Notes under the pieces: generated by a model | Seen by the model: only the letters and a program-made list of their open reading frames with translations | What the model was told of the DNA's origin: nothing | Database searches by the model: none | Program-made: the position numbers and the translations under genes | Shown here: piece by piece, positions 35,204-44,610 of the stretch | Layout of the letters: each line of letters opens with the position of its first letter | Position numbering within the stretch: position 1 is the stretch's first letter | Origin: an uncultured bacterium | Lineage (GTDB): Bacteria > Cyanobacteriota > Vampirovibrionia > Gastranaerophilales > Gastranaerophilaceae | Reading direction: 5' to 3' | NCBI GenBank assembly: GCA_902763805.1 | Contig: CACWTN010000001.1 | Coordinates: forward strand, 71,069-135,068 | Length of the DNA: 64,000 bases

Positions 35204-35242
35204 ATTTAACTAAAGGTTTACCCCTTTTTATTTTCCTTATCC

Positions 35243-36679
35243 CTATTCAAATAATCTTACTTTGTCAGCGATAATAACATCTTTTACGGGAATACTGAGT
35301 TCATACGTTTTCAAAATTTTTCCTGACGGTAAATTTAAAATTGAATAATAATTGTTTTTAACATCAGTTACCACAGCCAAATCAGTTCCCGAAACTCTTG
35401 ACAGACTGCCTGAGAAACCGCCCGTTCCCAATTTTATTGTATCTTTAATACTGCCGTCTTCAGTGTTTATAACCTGAATTTCATTATTCTGCGAACCCAA
35501 AACGTACAGTGTTTTTCCGTAAAGAAGCATTGAAACAGGCTTGTTTACCGTTGTAAACTCGTTGGTTAAACCCAATGTATCATAATCAATTACAGCAATA
35601 CGGCTTTTTGTTCTGCTTGCGATAAACAGTTTATTATCTGCAAAAGCCAGTGCCGATATATTCGGGAATTTGCCTATATCCCTGAGTCTGTAATCATCTT
35701 TTATTTCAATTGCCCAAATCTCATTGCGCAGTTTGTCAACGTAAAACAATTTATCCTCAGCAAGGAAAATATGTTCGCAGTACCCGTTAATCTTTATTTT
35801 TTGTGTAAGCAACATTGTTTTCAAATCAAGGACAAAAATTGTAGATGCTGAAGGTGAAGTTATATAAGCTTTATCCGCATCTTCATCAATAAGCACCTGT
35901 TCAGGATTTGAACCGAGAGAGATTTGTTTAATAAATCTTGAATCAGCAACCGAAACTATATCAATAAAAGGTCTGTCATAAGATGTAACGATTAAAAATT
36001 TTCCGTCAGCAACAGCCTTAACATCAATCGGTATTGATTTTTGAGCGAGAGAATAACTCGGTGTCGATGTTGCAGGCTCAACAACCTGAATATTTTTTGA
36101 GTAGTTTGTGGTTACAAAAACTGTTTTGTCCGCAAGTTCAGAAATTAACTTTTGGTGAACAGGAATACTTTCTTTTATAAAATCCTCAAAAGTATCTTCG
36201 TTATTAACTCTTATTATATCCTCGCCTTTTGTATCAATTTTAAGGTTTCCGATAATACCTTTGATATTTTCAGGAATAATCAAACCGCTCGGAACGAGCA
36301 TATCCTGCGGTAAAAGCGCCGTTCTGACTTCAACGGGAGGTTCTGCAAGATGAAGAACACTTCTTTTTCCTGAGTTGTCTGTTAAAACTTTCATAAGGAC
36401 AAAATCATTGTTAAAAATTACGATATCAGGCTCCTGCGCAAGGCTCAAACCTTTAGGATAAGTTTTTTTTACCGATAATGATTTTATGTCTGAAAATAAA
36501 GAGGGATAAAGCGGTAAGTATAAAGTATTAGACGGGAAAATAATAACGCCGTCAAACCTGATTTCGGCATTTGGAATATTTTGTTCAATATATCCTCTTA
36601 CATCCTCGGGGATTTTTGCTGCAAAAACGGTCGAAGCGCTGATTACAAGTATACCTATTAACAATAATAACTTACGCAT
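35243..36679 (-). CDS. Secreted YncE-like beta-propeller protein
   Basis: About 478 residues from the ATG at 36679, which follows GGAGAAAAA and opens a signal peptide (MRKLLLLIGILVISASTVFA, cleavage before AKIP). The C-terminal 280 residues form seven or so blades of the YncE/YVTN beta-propeller type, with blade phrases such as DRPFIDIVSVADSRFIKQI, NEIQVINTEDGSIKDTIKL and FALKTMLL-like strands. The N-terminal 180 residues are a separate domain I do not recognise. Propellers of this kind usually act in binding, and the protein is exported to the periplasm or surface. It precedes the methyltransferase gene by 39 bp. Confidence 0.82.
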   Translation of the reverse strand: MRKLLLLIGILVISASTVFAAKIPEDVRGYIEQNIPNAEIRFDGVIIFPSNTLYLPLYPSLFSDIKSLSVKKTYPKGLSLAQEPDIVIFNNDFVLMKVLTDNSGKRSVLHLAEPPVEVRTALLPQDMLVPSGLIIPENIKGIIGNLKIDTKGEDIIRVNNEDTFEDFIKESIPVHQKLISELADKTVFVTTNYSKNIQVVEPATSTPSYSLAQKSIPIDVKAVADGKFLIVTSYDRPFIDIVSVADSRFIKQISLGSNPEQVLIDEDADKAYITSPSASTIFVLDLKTMLLTQKIKINGYCEHIFLAEDKLFYVDKLRNEIWAIEIKDDYRLRDIGKFPNISALAFADNKLFIASRTKSRIAVIDYDTLGLTNEFTTVNKPVSMLLYGKTLYVLGSQNNEIQVINTEDGSIKDTIKLGTGGFSGSLSRVSGTDLAVVTDVKNNYYSILNLPSGKILKTYELSIPVKDVIIADKVRLFE

Positions 36680-36786
36680 TTTTTCTCCATTGCTGTATCG
36701 TCTATATTCTACCACAAGAATTCTGTTTTGAAAATTTTCTGTTCATGTTAACATTATCCTATAATAAAAATTAAAGGAGAAATACA

Positions 36787-37446
36787 ATGCAAGCAAGACG
36801 TGCTGCAAGAGAACTTGCACTTATATTATTTTCACAGTTTGAAAAAGAAATAACAAAATATTCAAAAAAAGATTTTGAAGATATTATGGTTAAATCCGTA
36901 AGAATATTATCAAATTCCGCAATGGAAGAACTCAACCTGACAGTTGGTTCGCTTATTGATATCAAAGAAGCTATTGATTCTTACGAAGCAGAACACGAAA
37001 CAAATCTGTCCCGTCCTATGGGTGTTAAAAACAAACCCGTTCAGATTCCTATGACAGATGAGATGATTAGTAAAGTTGATACAATGCTTGATGTTGCAGA
37101 AAAGGCAATTTTGGCACTGGAAATCGCTGAGTTTACAACTCTGGAAAACCAATCAGAAGTACAAAATTACACAATAGAAATAGCCGAACAATTTAAGAAA
37201 AATAATAAATCCGTTGATGAGCAAATCCAAAATTATTCAAACGGCTGGGATATCTCAAGACTTGTTAAAATTGACAAGGATATCCTGAGAATTGCAATAA
37301 CAGAACTGCTTTACACAAAAGGAGCTCCTGTTAAAGTTATCGTTGATGAAGCGGTTGAACTTGCAAAAAAATATTCAACAGAAGATTCTTCATCTTTTGT
37401 TAACGGTATTTTGGCAAAAGTTATTGTAGAAAACGGCTTAAAATAG
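36787..37446 (+). CDS. nusB: Transcription antitermination factor NusB
   Basis: A 219-residue NusB-fold protein; usual NusB is about 140 residues. The N-terminal MQARRAARELALILFSQ, the boxA-RNA binding arginine cluster, is followed by an insertion of about 70 residues (about 40-120). The classic C-terminal core comes last: DISRLVKIDKDILRIAITELLY, then KVIVDEAVELAKKYSTEDSSSFVNGILAKV. Long NusB proteins of this type are known in Cyanobacteria. NusB joins NusE at boxA in rRNA antitermination. A clean AAAGGAGAAATACA ribosome binding site and upstream TATAAT support the start. Confidence 0.94.
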   Translation: MQARRAARELALILFSQFEKEITKYSKKDFEDIMVKSVRILSNSAMEELNLTVGSLIDIKEAIDSYEAEHETNLSRPMGVKNKPVQIPMTDEMISKVDTMLDVAEKAILALEIAEFTTLENQSEVQNYTIEIAEQFKKNNKSVDEQIQNYSNGWDISRLVKIDKDILRIAITELLYTKGAPVKVIVDEAVELAKKYSTEDSSSFVNGILAKVIVENGLK

Positions 37447-37456
37447 AGGGTTCTGA

Positions 37457-38236
37457 ATGTCGCCATATATAAGGACTGCCGGAGATCAGGTAATTATATC
37501 ATTATTTGATGATGAAACCTGTCCTCTGTCAGACAAAGATTTGTTTAAAGATTATAAGAAAAAGAGAAAGACTGTTGACATTCATAACTCAAAGTTTTAC
37601 CTTCCAAATTATGATATTGACCTGATACAAAAATGGATGTATTCAACTCACTCATATTTTGAAGAAGATTTTCTGAAAAATTTGGATGATTACCTTGATA
37701 ATAACGCTGTTATAATTGATATCGGAGCTAATATCGGAAATCATACTCTTTTTTGGGCTAACGAAAAAAATGCAAAAAAGATTTATGCAATTGAACCTGT
37801 TCCTTATATCTTCAAAATCTTAAAAAAGAACATTAAAATTAATAATCTTGAAGACAGGGTTAAATTATATAACGTCGGACTTGCCGATAAAAAATGTCAG
37901 GGTGAGATAAAATCCTTTTGCAAACAAAACCTCGGGGGAACTACACTGAAGGTTTTACAGAGCAACACACAATTCACAATTCCGATGAGGACACTGGATT
38001 CATTAAATATAAAAGAAGAAAAAATAGATTTAATAAAAATTGATGTTGAAGGAATGGATTATGAAGTGCTGAAGGGAGCCGAATCTACCGTAAAAAAACA
38101 CAAACCTCTTATTCTTACCGAAAGTTTTCCGAATTCTTTTGATAAAAGCAATGCTTTCTTAACAGAACTCGGATACAAACTGGAAAAAGATTTTGGTTCT
38201 TTTGAATACCTTTACATATACAACGGAGAACAATAA
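37457..38236 (+). CDS. FkbM-family methyltransferase
   Basis: A 259-residue SAM-dependent methyltransferase. IIDIGANIGNHTLFWA is motif I, IYAIEPVPYIFKILKKNI binds the ribose, and LIKIDVEGMDYEVLKGAE is the FkbM signature. FkbM proteins O-methylate sugars or other small molecules, often on surface glycans. The start lies 10 bp after nusB with GAGGGTTCTGA as ribosome binding site, and ftsY follows after 11 bp, so it sits inside the nusB-ftsY operon. The substrate cannot be told from the sequence. Confidence 0.9.
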   Translation: MSPYIRTAGDQVIISLFDDETCPLSDKDLFKDYKKKRKTVDIHNSKFYLPNYDIDLIQKWMYSTHSYFEEDFLKNLDDYLDNNAVIIDIGANIGNHTLFWANEKNAKKIYAIEPVPYIFKILKKNIKINNLEDRVKLYNVGLADKKCQGEIKSFCKQNLGGTTLKVLQSNTQFTIPMRTLDSLNIKEEKIDLIKIDVEGMDYEVLKGAESTVKKHKPLILTESFPNSFDKSNAFLTELGYKLEKDFGSFEYLYIYNGEQ

Positions 38237-38247
38237 GGAATAGATAT

Positions 38248-39150
38248 ATGTTCAATTTTTTTGATAAATTAAAAAACACTGTTTCTAAGACAGCACAGGC
38301 TCTTGTCGGAAATGTTGTTGACACGGTAAGCGAAGAAGAAGAATTTTCGGAATTCGTGTTAGACGATATGGAAGACACTCTTATCAGTGCTGATTTAGGC
38401 GTTGACTATGCTTCCGAACTTGTAGACAAGCTCAGGGGACAAAACAAAATCAAACCGTCACAGGTAAAAGAGTTTTTGCAGAATGAATTTATTAACATTC
38501 TTGATACCACAGGAACATCAGAACTCAAATTTAAAGACGGCGAGCTGAATATTTATTTTATAACCGGCGTCAACGGTGCGGGAAAAACAACTTTAATCGG
38601 AAAACTTGCTTACAGATTTAAACAGGAAGGCAAGCGCGTTTTAATTGCAGCAGGTGACACTTTCAGAGCCGCTGCAGAAGAACAGGTTGATATCTGGTCA
38701 AAACGTTCGGGCGCAGATATTGTAAGGCGGGATAAGGCTGACCCCGCTTCGGTTGTATATGAAGCTATTCAAAAAGGGTTAAATGAAAAATATGATGTAA
38801 TTCTTGTTGATACGGCAGGAAGACTTCAAAACAAATTTAATTTAATGGAAGAACTCTCCAAAATCAAAACCGTTATTGATAAAAATGCCCCTGATTATTT
38901 GAGAGAAAGTATTTTGGTTATAGACGCAAACACAGGTCAAAACGGACTTCAGCAGGCAAAAGTTTTTAAAGAATGTGTTAATCTGACCTCTGTTGCACTC
39001 ACAAAACTTGACGGTTCTGCTAAAGGCGCTATCGTTCTTGCTATTGCAAAAGAACTCGGGCTTCCTGTTAAACTTGTCGGTGTCGGCGAAAAAATGGAAG
39101 ACCTGAAAGATTTTAACTCAAAAGAATTTATCCAGGCTTTGTTTGAATAA
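38248..39150 (+). CDS. ftsY: Signal recognition particle receptor FtsY
   Basis: A 300-residue SRP receptor GTPase. It has an N domain (about 1-85) and a G domain. The P-loop is GVNGAGKTTLIGKL, and the insertion box, the DTAGRLQNK motif and the TKLDGSAKGAI motif follow, ending with GVGEKMEDLKDFNSKEF. There is no long acidic A domain. It docks the SRP-ribosome complex at the membrane. Placed in the operon after nusB and the FkbM gene. Confidence 0.97.
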   Translation: MFNFFDKLKNTVSKTAQALVGNVVDTVSEEEEFSEFVLDDMEDTLISADLGVDYASELVDKLRGQNKIKPSQVKEFLQNEFINILDTTGTSELKFKDGELNIYFITGVNGAGKTTLIGKLAYRFKQEGKRVLIAAGDTFRAAAEEQVDIWSKRSGADIVRRDKADPASVVYEAIQKGLNEKYDVILVDTAGRLQNKFNLMEELSKIKTVIDKNAPDYLRESILVIDANTGQNGLQQAKVFKECVNLTSVALTKLDGSAKGAIVLAIAKELGLPVKLVGVGEKMEDLKDFNSKEFIQALFE

Positions 39151-39185
39151 TAGCAAATTTTTTATTTATAAGTTTTGTTATCTGT

Positions 39186-41555
39186 ATGAAAGTAGATTTA
39201 TATACATATAATAAACCCCTCGTACAGTACCATCAACCCACTTTTACGGCAAGAACAATCAAAGTAGATTGGAATAGTGACTCCGGCAAAAAGCTTGAGA
39301 AAGTCCTCGTTTGGATGGGGGCTTCTGCTATGGCAAGTATTATGGCATATAAAAAAGACAAAGATGGTGTAAATTTAAGTGATGAAGAAAAAGCTGTTAT
39401 GGATGAGTATCTCGATTTTGACGAAGATGCTGCACTCCTGCAAGCAAAAGCATTATTGAGTTCAAGTTATCTGGATACAAAAGATGAAAAGATTATGGAT
39501 AAGCATTGGCAGTTATACAAAGATGCTTATAAAAATAAAACTTTATTAAGAGGCGGATACTCGGAATTAGATGATTATACTTTTACATACACATTTATGG
39601 ATTCAAAAGTAATACATGCGTTAGATTTGCTAGGTAAAGGTGTTCTTGAACAAGCATTTAGTCTTGATATTCAGGGATTTGAAAACTTCTGCGAAAATAT
39701 ATCCGATATGAAGAAGAATATTTCAAACCAAAATATAGAACTTTTAAAAAAGAAAATTAACCCCGAAAGCAGCAATGAATACAAAAACTTGGAAGATGAA
39801 ATAAGAAAATCAAAAAAAGAAATCGGTAAACTGCTCGGAGAAGAGAACTCTCAAAAAAGGAAAGAACTTCTAGCACAAATTAATTCAATGAAAGGCGATA
39901 AAACAAAAGTAAAAGAAATAAAAGATTTAAAACGACAAATCCAAGACTTGTATAAAAACTGCGAAAATGCTGAACAAATTTCCGTTTTAATGACAGGAAT
40001 AAATGAAAAGCAAAGAGAAAAGAAAGAACTTATTAACCAAAAAGTTAAACTCTCTCCGCAGGAGATTATAAACAAAGTATGGACAATTGCATCTATATCA
40101 ACAAGTCCGCATTATGATACAAACCACGTTTCGCTGCCGTATGATTTATATCAGGATAAACTGCAAGAGCTTATAGCATTAGGAGAAGCTACTGAAGATG
40201 ATAAATACATAATATCTCCGGATAAAATGTATGAAATCATTGGTGATGACTACAAATCTTATATGGGAAAACATAAAAGAAAACTTAATAAAGATATTAA
40301 AGAATTAATAGATTTAATTCAGCCGTCATCTCCCGAAAACGACAAGGCTTGGAATAATAATATTAATAAAAAATTATATGAGTATGCAAATCTTAAATAC
40401 AGCACAAAATATGCCGATAAAATTGACTTGGCAAATTGTAAATATCTGAATGAATTGATTGTATCAGATGATGATTTTTGGGCGTATATGACAGAGTTTT
40501 TGCAAGCAATTGCCGAGTATCTCTATGTTAACCCGAATAAGAGTATTGATGATGCATTAGATGCTTTGGATCACAACAAAGAAACAAAACAAATCTTTAC
40601 TGAAAGAAAAATCGATTATGACAAGTGGTCGCATTATGATAAAGACTCGTTTATAGAAAGTCCTGTTGTAATTAAAGCAGAAGATGCAAAACGTAAAGCC
40701 GTAAAAAATATGTGTGATGATATTACGAGCAAGAATTTAAAAATCATTCCTGCAAAAGTTCGCAAAAGTTTGTATAAAGCATTGAGCGAAGTCGGAGTAA
40801 CTGTTAATAAAAACGAAGTAAAAATAAACGGCAGAGATGTTAAGTTTGAAGATTTGGATTTGATAATGTCTGCAATAAAAACAGAACTGAGTAACAATGA
40901 ATTTTGGTCAGTTGAAAGCAGCAATGAAGTCGTTGATAAAGCAAGAGATACAATATACTGCCACTTTATACTCCAAAGAAAACAGGAAATCGACTGTGCT
41001 AAAAAATTAAAAGATAGTGAAACAGTTAATGTAAAAGTTCAAAAAGTTAATATGGCAGATATAAAACATTCACTATGTTTGGGAAATCATTCTCATTGCT
41101 GCACAGGATTAGGAAGCCAATCAAATGAATATTCCGCACCTCTTTATATATTGAATAGATGCATAAGTGCGATAGAAGTTCTTGCAGACGGAGAGCCGGT
41201 TGGTAATACAATGATTTATTTGGCAGATATTCATCAAGATGACGAAAAGCATTTGGCATTAGTTCTCGATGACATTGAACTGCAAACAAAATTCCAAAAT
41301 AACGAAAAAATAAAAGATATGATTATAGAGTATGCGAAAAAAGTTTGTTCAGAGATAGGGCAACCCAACATCCCGATTTATGCGGGTCCGGGTATGCATA
41401 AAGTTGAGATGTCAAACTATCCGCTAATGCTTTCTAATATGGAAATCCTCGGAAAATCTCCCGAAGATTACGGTGTTTATCTAGACTGCAACGGAGAGCA
41501 AAACGATATCGCAAAAGATATTATTGAAGTAACTGATTTATATAAAATCGCATAA
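39186..41555 (+). CDS. Large protein with 'FTA' N-terminal motif, function unknown
   Basis: A 789-residue soluble protein, the largest carrier of the recurrent N-terminal motif (MKVDLYTYNKPLVQYHQPTF followed by TARTIKVDW). Residues 185-310 are strongly coiled-coil, lysine- and glutamate-rich. The C-terminal 170 residues form a compact domain with a cysteine/histidine group (CLGNHSHCCTGLGS), EVLADGEPVGNTMIYLA and DDIELQTKF, which looks like an acyltransferase-type or related enzyme fold but is not a family I can name. There is no signal peptide. It begins 35 bp after ftsY, without an evident ribosome binding site. It ends just before rnpB. Confidence 0.75.
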   Translation: MKVDLYTYNKPLVQYHQPTFTARTIKVDWNSDSGKKLEKVLVWMGASAMASIMAYKKDKDGVNLSDEEKAVMDEYLDFDEDAALLQAKALLSSSYLDTKDEKIMDKHWQLYKDAYKNKTLLRGGYSELDDYTFTYTFMDSKVIHALDLLGKGVLEQAFSLDIQGFENFCENISDMKKNISNQNIELLKKKINPESSNEYKNLEDEIRKSKKEIGKLLGEENSQKRKELLAQINSMKGDKTKVKEIKDLKRQIQDLYKNCENAEQISVLMTGINEKQREKKELINQKVKLSPQEIINKVWTIASISTSPHYDTNHVSLPYDLYQDKLQELIALGEATEDDKYIISPDKMYEIIGDDYKSYMGKHKRKLNKDIKELIDLIQPSSPENDKAWNNNINKKLYEYANLKYSTKYADKIDLANCKYLNELIVSDDDFWAYMTEFLQAIAEYLYVNPNKSIDDALDALDHNKETKQIFTERKIDYDKWSHYDKDSFIESPVVIKAEDAKRKAVKNMCDDITSKNLKIIPAKVRKSLYKALSEVGVTVNKNEVKINGRDVKFEDLDLIMSAIKTELSNNEFWSVESSNEVVDKARDTIYCHFILQRKQEIDCAKKLKDSETVNVKVQKVNMADIKHSLCLGNHSHCCTGLGSQSNEYSAPLYILNRCISAIEVLADGEPVGNTMIYLADIHQDDEKHLALVLDDIELQTKFQNNEKIKDMIIEYAKKVCSEIGQPNIPIYAGPGMHKVEMSNYPLMLSNMEILGKSPEDYGVYLDCNGEQNDIAKDIIEVTDLYKIA

Positions 41556-41563
41556 TTTTATAG

Positions 41564-41569
41564 TATAAT
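41564..41569 (+). promoter_or_regulatory. -10 box of rnpB
   Basis: TATAAT lies 12 bp before the predicted 5' end of the RNase P RNA and directly after the stop of the upstream gene. A convincing -35 is not seen. Confidence 0.5.
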
Positions 41570-41581
41570 TCAATCAAAGAA

Positions 41582-41986
41582 TAAAGCAGCCGGATAATCG
41601 CGCCCTAAAGGGTGAGGAAAGTCCGTGCATCCAAGGACAGCCCGCCGGAGAAACTCCGGACGGCGTGAGCCGGTGGATCGGACCACAGAAAGGGGGTAAA
41701 TAATTCGGATTATTTCTGATTTGTTTAACCCAAAAGACTACCGATGGATTTTATATTACAGGTGATGGTGCAAAGGTGAGGTAAGAGCTCACCGGCTGTG
41801 CTGAGAAGTACAGGCCAGGCAACCCCCGGGCGGATGCAAGATTGAATCAGGCGTTTGAGGTGTCCGCCGAGCCTGAAAAAATCGCTTGAGATTAGGAGTA
41901 ATCCTGATACCAGACAGATGATTATCGGGGTTTTTAACCCCCAACCGCAAGGTTGAGAAACAGAACACGGCTTATGAACTGCTTTA
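41582..41986 (+). ncRNA. rnpB: RNase P RNA, bacterial type A
   Basis: The 5' strand TAAAGCAG (41582-41589) pairs with CTGCTTTA (41979-41986) to close the molecule. The conserved GAGGAAAGTCCGTGC near the 5' end and ACAGAACACGGCTTATG near the 3' end form helix P4 of the catalytic core. Other hallmarks are GGGTGAGGAAAGTCC, the AGGCCAGGCAACCCCC-type internal part and the GGGCGGATGCAAG stretch. Length of about 405 nt is normal for type A. A T-rich run follows. It matures the 5' ends of tRNAs. Confidence 0.96.
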
Positions 41987-41994
41987 TTCTTTTT

Positions 41995-42588
41995 TTATTG
42001 CGAAATATACCTTAAATATGCATAAGCATTAAAATCCAGAGAACCGTACATTATTCTGATATACTGCTCGTCGTATGGTTCCGCTTTTACAAAATCAAGA
42101 AATTCGTCATTAAAATCATTTTTCGTTACAAAAGCCTTAACTTTTCCCTTAAAATAATGCGCCTGATAAAACGATAAATAAACGTCACCGTTTTTATCTT
42201 TCTCCCCGAATACGTTGTAATAACCTTTTTCTAATATATTACCGTCAATAACACAGTCTACGGGAATGCTCAAAAGCTGACCGTCAAACTCACCTTTCTT
42301 TTTCAGAGTATCCTGTGTAGTAATCTCGCCTGTCGGTTCAAGTCCCTTGTGTAGACTTGTTCCCCCGCCGCTTACCTTCTTAATTTTTTTCTTTTTTGCT
42401 TTTTCTTCTTTTTTCTTCTGTTTTTCGGTTAAAACATTAATCGCTTCTTCAAATTCGGTATCAGTAACTGGCTTTTGCCCGTCCCAGGCACGGTCTATGC
42501 CGGTATAATTATCAAAAAAATCATCCGCAAAAACAGCCGGACTCAGCATTAATGAAAAAAATATCAAATATGCGATTAACTTCCTCAT
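41995..42588 (-). CDS. Secreted protein of 197 residues, unknown
   Basis: From the ATG at 42588 the product opens with a clear signal peptide (MRKLIAYLIFFSLMLSPAVFA, cleavage before DD). A short acidic N-terminal part and a lysine/glutamate-rich helix (KKKEEKAKKKKIKK) follow, then a beta-rich C-terminal domain of about 100 residues (SIPVDCVIDGNILEKGYYNV). I do not recognise the family. The upstream TATATT box at 6 bp indicates a leaderless start. It is convergent with rnpB. Confidence 0.72.
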   Translation of the reverse strand: MRKLIAYLIFFSLMLSPAVFADDFFDNYTGIDRAWDGQKPVTDTEFEEAINVLTEKQKKKEEKAKKKKIKKVSGGGTSLHKGLEPTGEITTQDTLKKKGEFDGQLLSIPVDCVIDGNILEKGYYNVFGEKDKNGDVYLSFYQAHYFKGKVKAFVTKNDFNDEFLDFVKAEPYDEQYIRIMYGSLDFNAYAYLRYISQ

Positions 42589-42600
42589 AGTACAAATATA
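42589..42600 (-). promoter_or_regulatory. TATATT box 6 bp before the secreted-protein gene (leaderless start)
   Basis: Read on the minus strand, TATATT (42595-42600) ends 6 bp before the ATG at 42588. TTTACT with a 16-bp spacer is a possible -35. No Shine-Dalgarno sequence is present. Confidence 0.45.
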
Positions 42601-42726
42601 ACGATTTTCTTCCAAAAGTAAAACCTTCAAAAATATGACATTTTAAATTATTTATATGAGTACATTTTCAATTTTTTAGATATAATGTATAATAGAATTA
42701 TTGTTTACGTAAAATGAGAGCATTTA

Positions 42727-44373
42727 ATGATTAGTTCCAATATAATCTTAATAATTGTTGCCTGCACAGTTGCTATTGCAGCTATATATGCTTTGTATTC
42801 AATTATTTTATTTCAGGGAATTTCTTCAAAGGGTGACGATTTACAGCTGACAACAAAAAATATATTGGATCAGGTTGATATTTTATACAGCAAACAGGAA
42901 TATGCACTGGTAGAGTTACTGGCAACCAAGTATTTAGACAGAGTTCCCGACCATCTTCAGGTAAGAAAATACCTGGCTAAGGCATATTTGGCTGACAAAA
43001 AATATAATCAGGCAATAAAACATTGTAACATCATTCTCGGAAGACGCCCTAATGATATTGAAACCCACTTTGTTTTGGGTAAATGCTATGTTAAAAAACG
43101 TTTTCTGAATAAAGCAATCATCGAATACAACATTGTTTATGACAAAAATAAAAAAGACAAAGAGGTTATTCAGACTCTGGCAGAATTGTATACCCGTACT
43201 GACCAGTTATATATGGCAGTAGAAGCGTATAAAGAACTCGTAAGCCTTTTGGAAAAACCGGAAGAAATCGCAGCTTTTCAGTTAGTTATAGCAAGTCTTT
43301 GTGAAGAAATGCATGATTATCCTTCAGCGTTTGATGCATATAAAGCAAGACTTGAAATCTATCCGAAGGATGTTGATACAAATAAAAAACTTGCCGAGCT
43401 TTACATGAAAATAGGAAATCACCCTATGGCAATTGAAACATTATTGCTTATGCTGAGCTTTGTTACGGAATCAAAAATGCTTCTGTGGATATTTGAATCG
43501 CTGGTTGATTTGTATGAAAAAACAGAAGATTATGAAAAAGCTATTGCTTATGCAGAAAAACTTTTAGATACACCCGGCTCTGACAAATTCTCCGTCAGGG
43601 AACTTATTGCACAGTACAACTTAAAAATGGGAAGAATGAATGACGGTATAGTTATACTGGAAGACCTGGCGATGATGTCACAAAATGCTTTTGATATAAC
43701 AGCAGAACTTGCCAGCGCATACATTGCATGTGATGAATATCAAAAAGCCTTAGATAAATATCTGATTTTACTTGATAAAGCAACACCAAAAGAAGCAAAA
43801 CAGGTTAACGCTCTGATTGGTGACTTATACATAAAATGGGCACAACCCGCTTTAAATGCAAAAGACTACGTCAGAGTTAAGGAATTGCTCGATTTGGCAG
43901 CTCAGTACAGTCCAGTTAACCCTGAAGTTTATTACTATTATGCATACACAAACTTTGAACAGAGAAACTGGACAAATACGGTTGAGTTCATCGGAAAAGC
44001 ACTTAACTATGACAAAGATAAAGTCTATACCGTTAAGTATTTGCTTATATTATCACAGGCGCAGCACGAACTGGGCAACTTCTTTGAAGAGAAAAAAGCT
44101 TTGTCAGACCTGCTTAATATTGATGAAAAGAATGCTGAAGGTTTGTACAGACTCGGATTAATGTATGTTGCTCACCACGATGTTAAAAATGCAGAGGAAG
44201 CTTTTGAAAAAGCTATAACGTATGAACCCGATTTAATTCAGGCAAAATATAATCTTGCTATTTTGTACGAAGGTAATAACCGTGACAGAGCAAAAGAACT
44301 GTATATGGAAATCCTTGAACAGGATCCGACATTTACCGAGGCAAAAAATGCTCTTGCCGATATGGCTGATTAA
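42727..44373 (+). CDS. Membrane-anchored TPR protein
   Basis: A 548-residue protein with an N-terminal membrane helix (about 5-27) and then TPR-type repeats to the end, about 12 units, clearest at 75-175 and 440-545 (for example LYRLGLMYVAHHDVKNAEEAF and NLAILYEGNNRDRAKELY). The layout recalls LapB/YciM, a TPR regulator anchored by one N-terminal helix, but the C-terminal rubredoxin cysteines of LapB are absent. Role as scaffold or regulator of an envelope process is inferred. GAGAGCATTT before the ATG may serve as a weak ribosome binding site. Confidence 0.85.
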   Translation: MISSNIILIIVACTVAIAAIYALYSIILFQGISSKGDDLQLTTKNILDQVDILYSKQEYALVELLATKYLDRVPDHLQVRKYLAKAYLADKKYNQAIKHCNIILGRRPNDIETHFVLGKCYVKKRFLNKAIIEYNIVYDKNKKDKEVIQTLAELYTRTDQLYMAVEAYKELVSLLEKPEEIAAFQLVIASLCEEMHDYPSAFDAYKARLEIYPKDVDTNKKLAELYMKIGNHPMAIETLLLMLSFVTESKMLLWIFESLVDLYEKTEDYEKAIAYAEKLLDTPGSDKFSVRELIAQYNLKMGRMNDGIVILEDLAMMSQNAFDITAELASAYIACDEYQKALDKYLILLDKATPKEAKQVNALIGDLYIKWAQPALNAKDYVRVKELLDLAAQYSPVNPEVYYYYAYTNFEQRNWTNTVEFIGKALNYDKDKVYTVKYLLILSQAQHELGNFFEEKKALSDLLNIDEKNAEGLYRLGLMYVAHHDVKNAEEAFEKAITYEPDLIQAKYNLAILYEGNNRDRAKELYMEILEQDPTFTEAKNALADMAD

Positions 44374-44547
44374 TCAAATATCTTCGGGAATATAAATTAC
44401 AACATTTTGTAGTGTATCTTTTGTTTGTTCATACCCTGAACGTATATGAACATAGTTTTGGTATTCCCTTACAACCGACAAAACGTCAGCCGTTGAAAGT
44501 CTGATAATTCTTCGTCCGCTATTTTCGTAATCAATAATTTTTGCCAT
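44374..44547 (-). CDS. Small protein of 57 residues, unknown
   Basis: A short open frame on the minus strand, starting MAKIIDYENSGRRIIRLS and ending in VIYIPEDI. AAGGGAGAACAGA precedes the ATG, a credible ribosome binding site. The stop abuts the stop of the TPR gene. The protein is a mix of strand and helix with a conserved-looking tail; the tail resembles that of the 60-residue protein at 6480-6662. Function unknown. Confidence 0.55.
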   Translation of the reverse strand: MAKIIDYENSGRRIIRLSTADVLSVVREYQNYVHIRSGYEQTKDTLQNVVIYIPEDI

Positions 44548-44610
44548 ATTCTGTTCTCCCTTACAGGAAAGCTATCGGCAAAATCGAAATAAACTTGAGA
44601 AGAATGGGGT

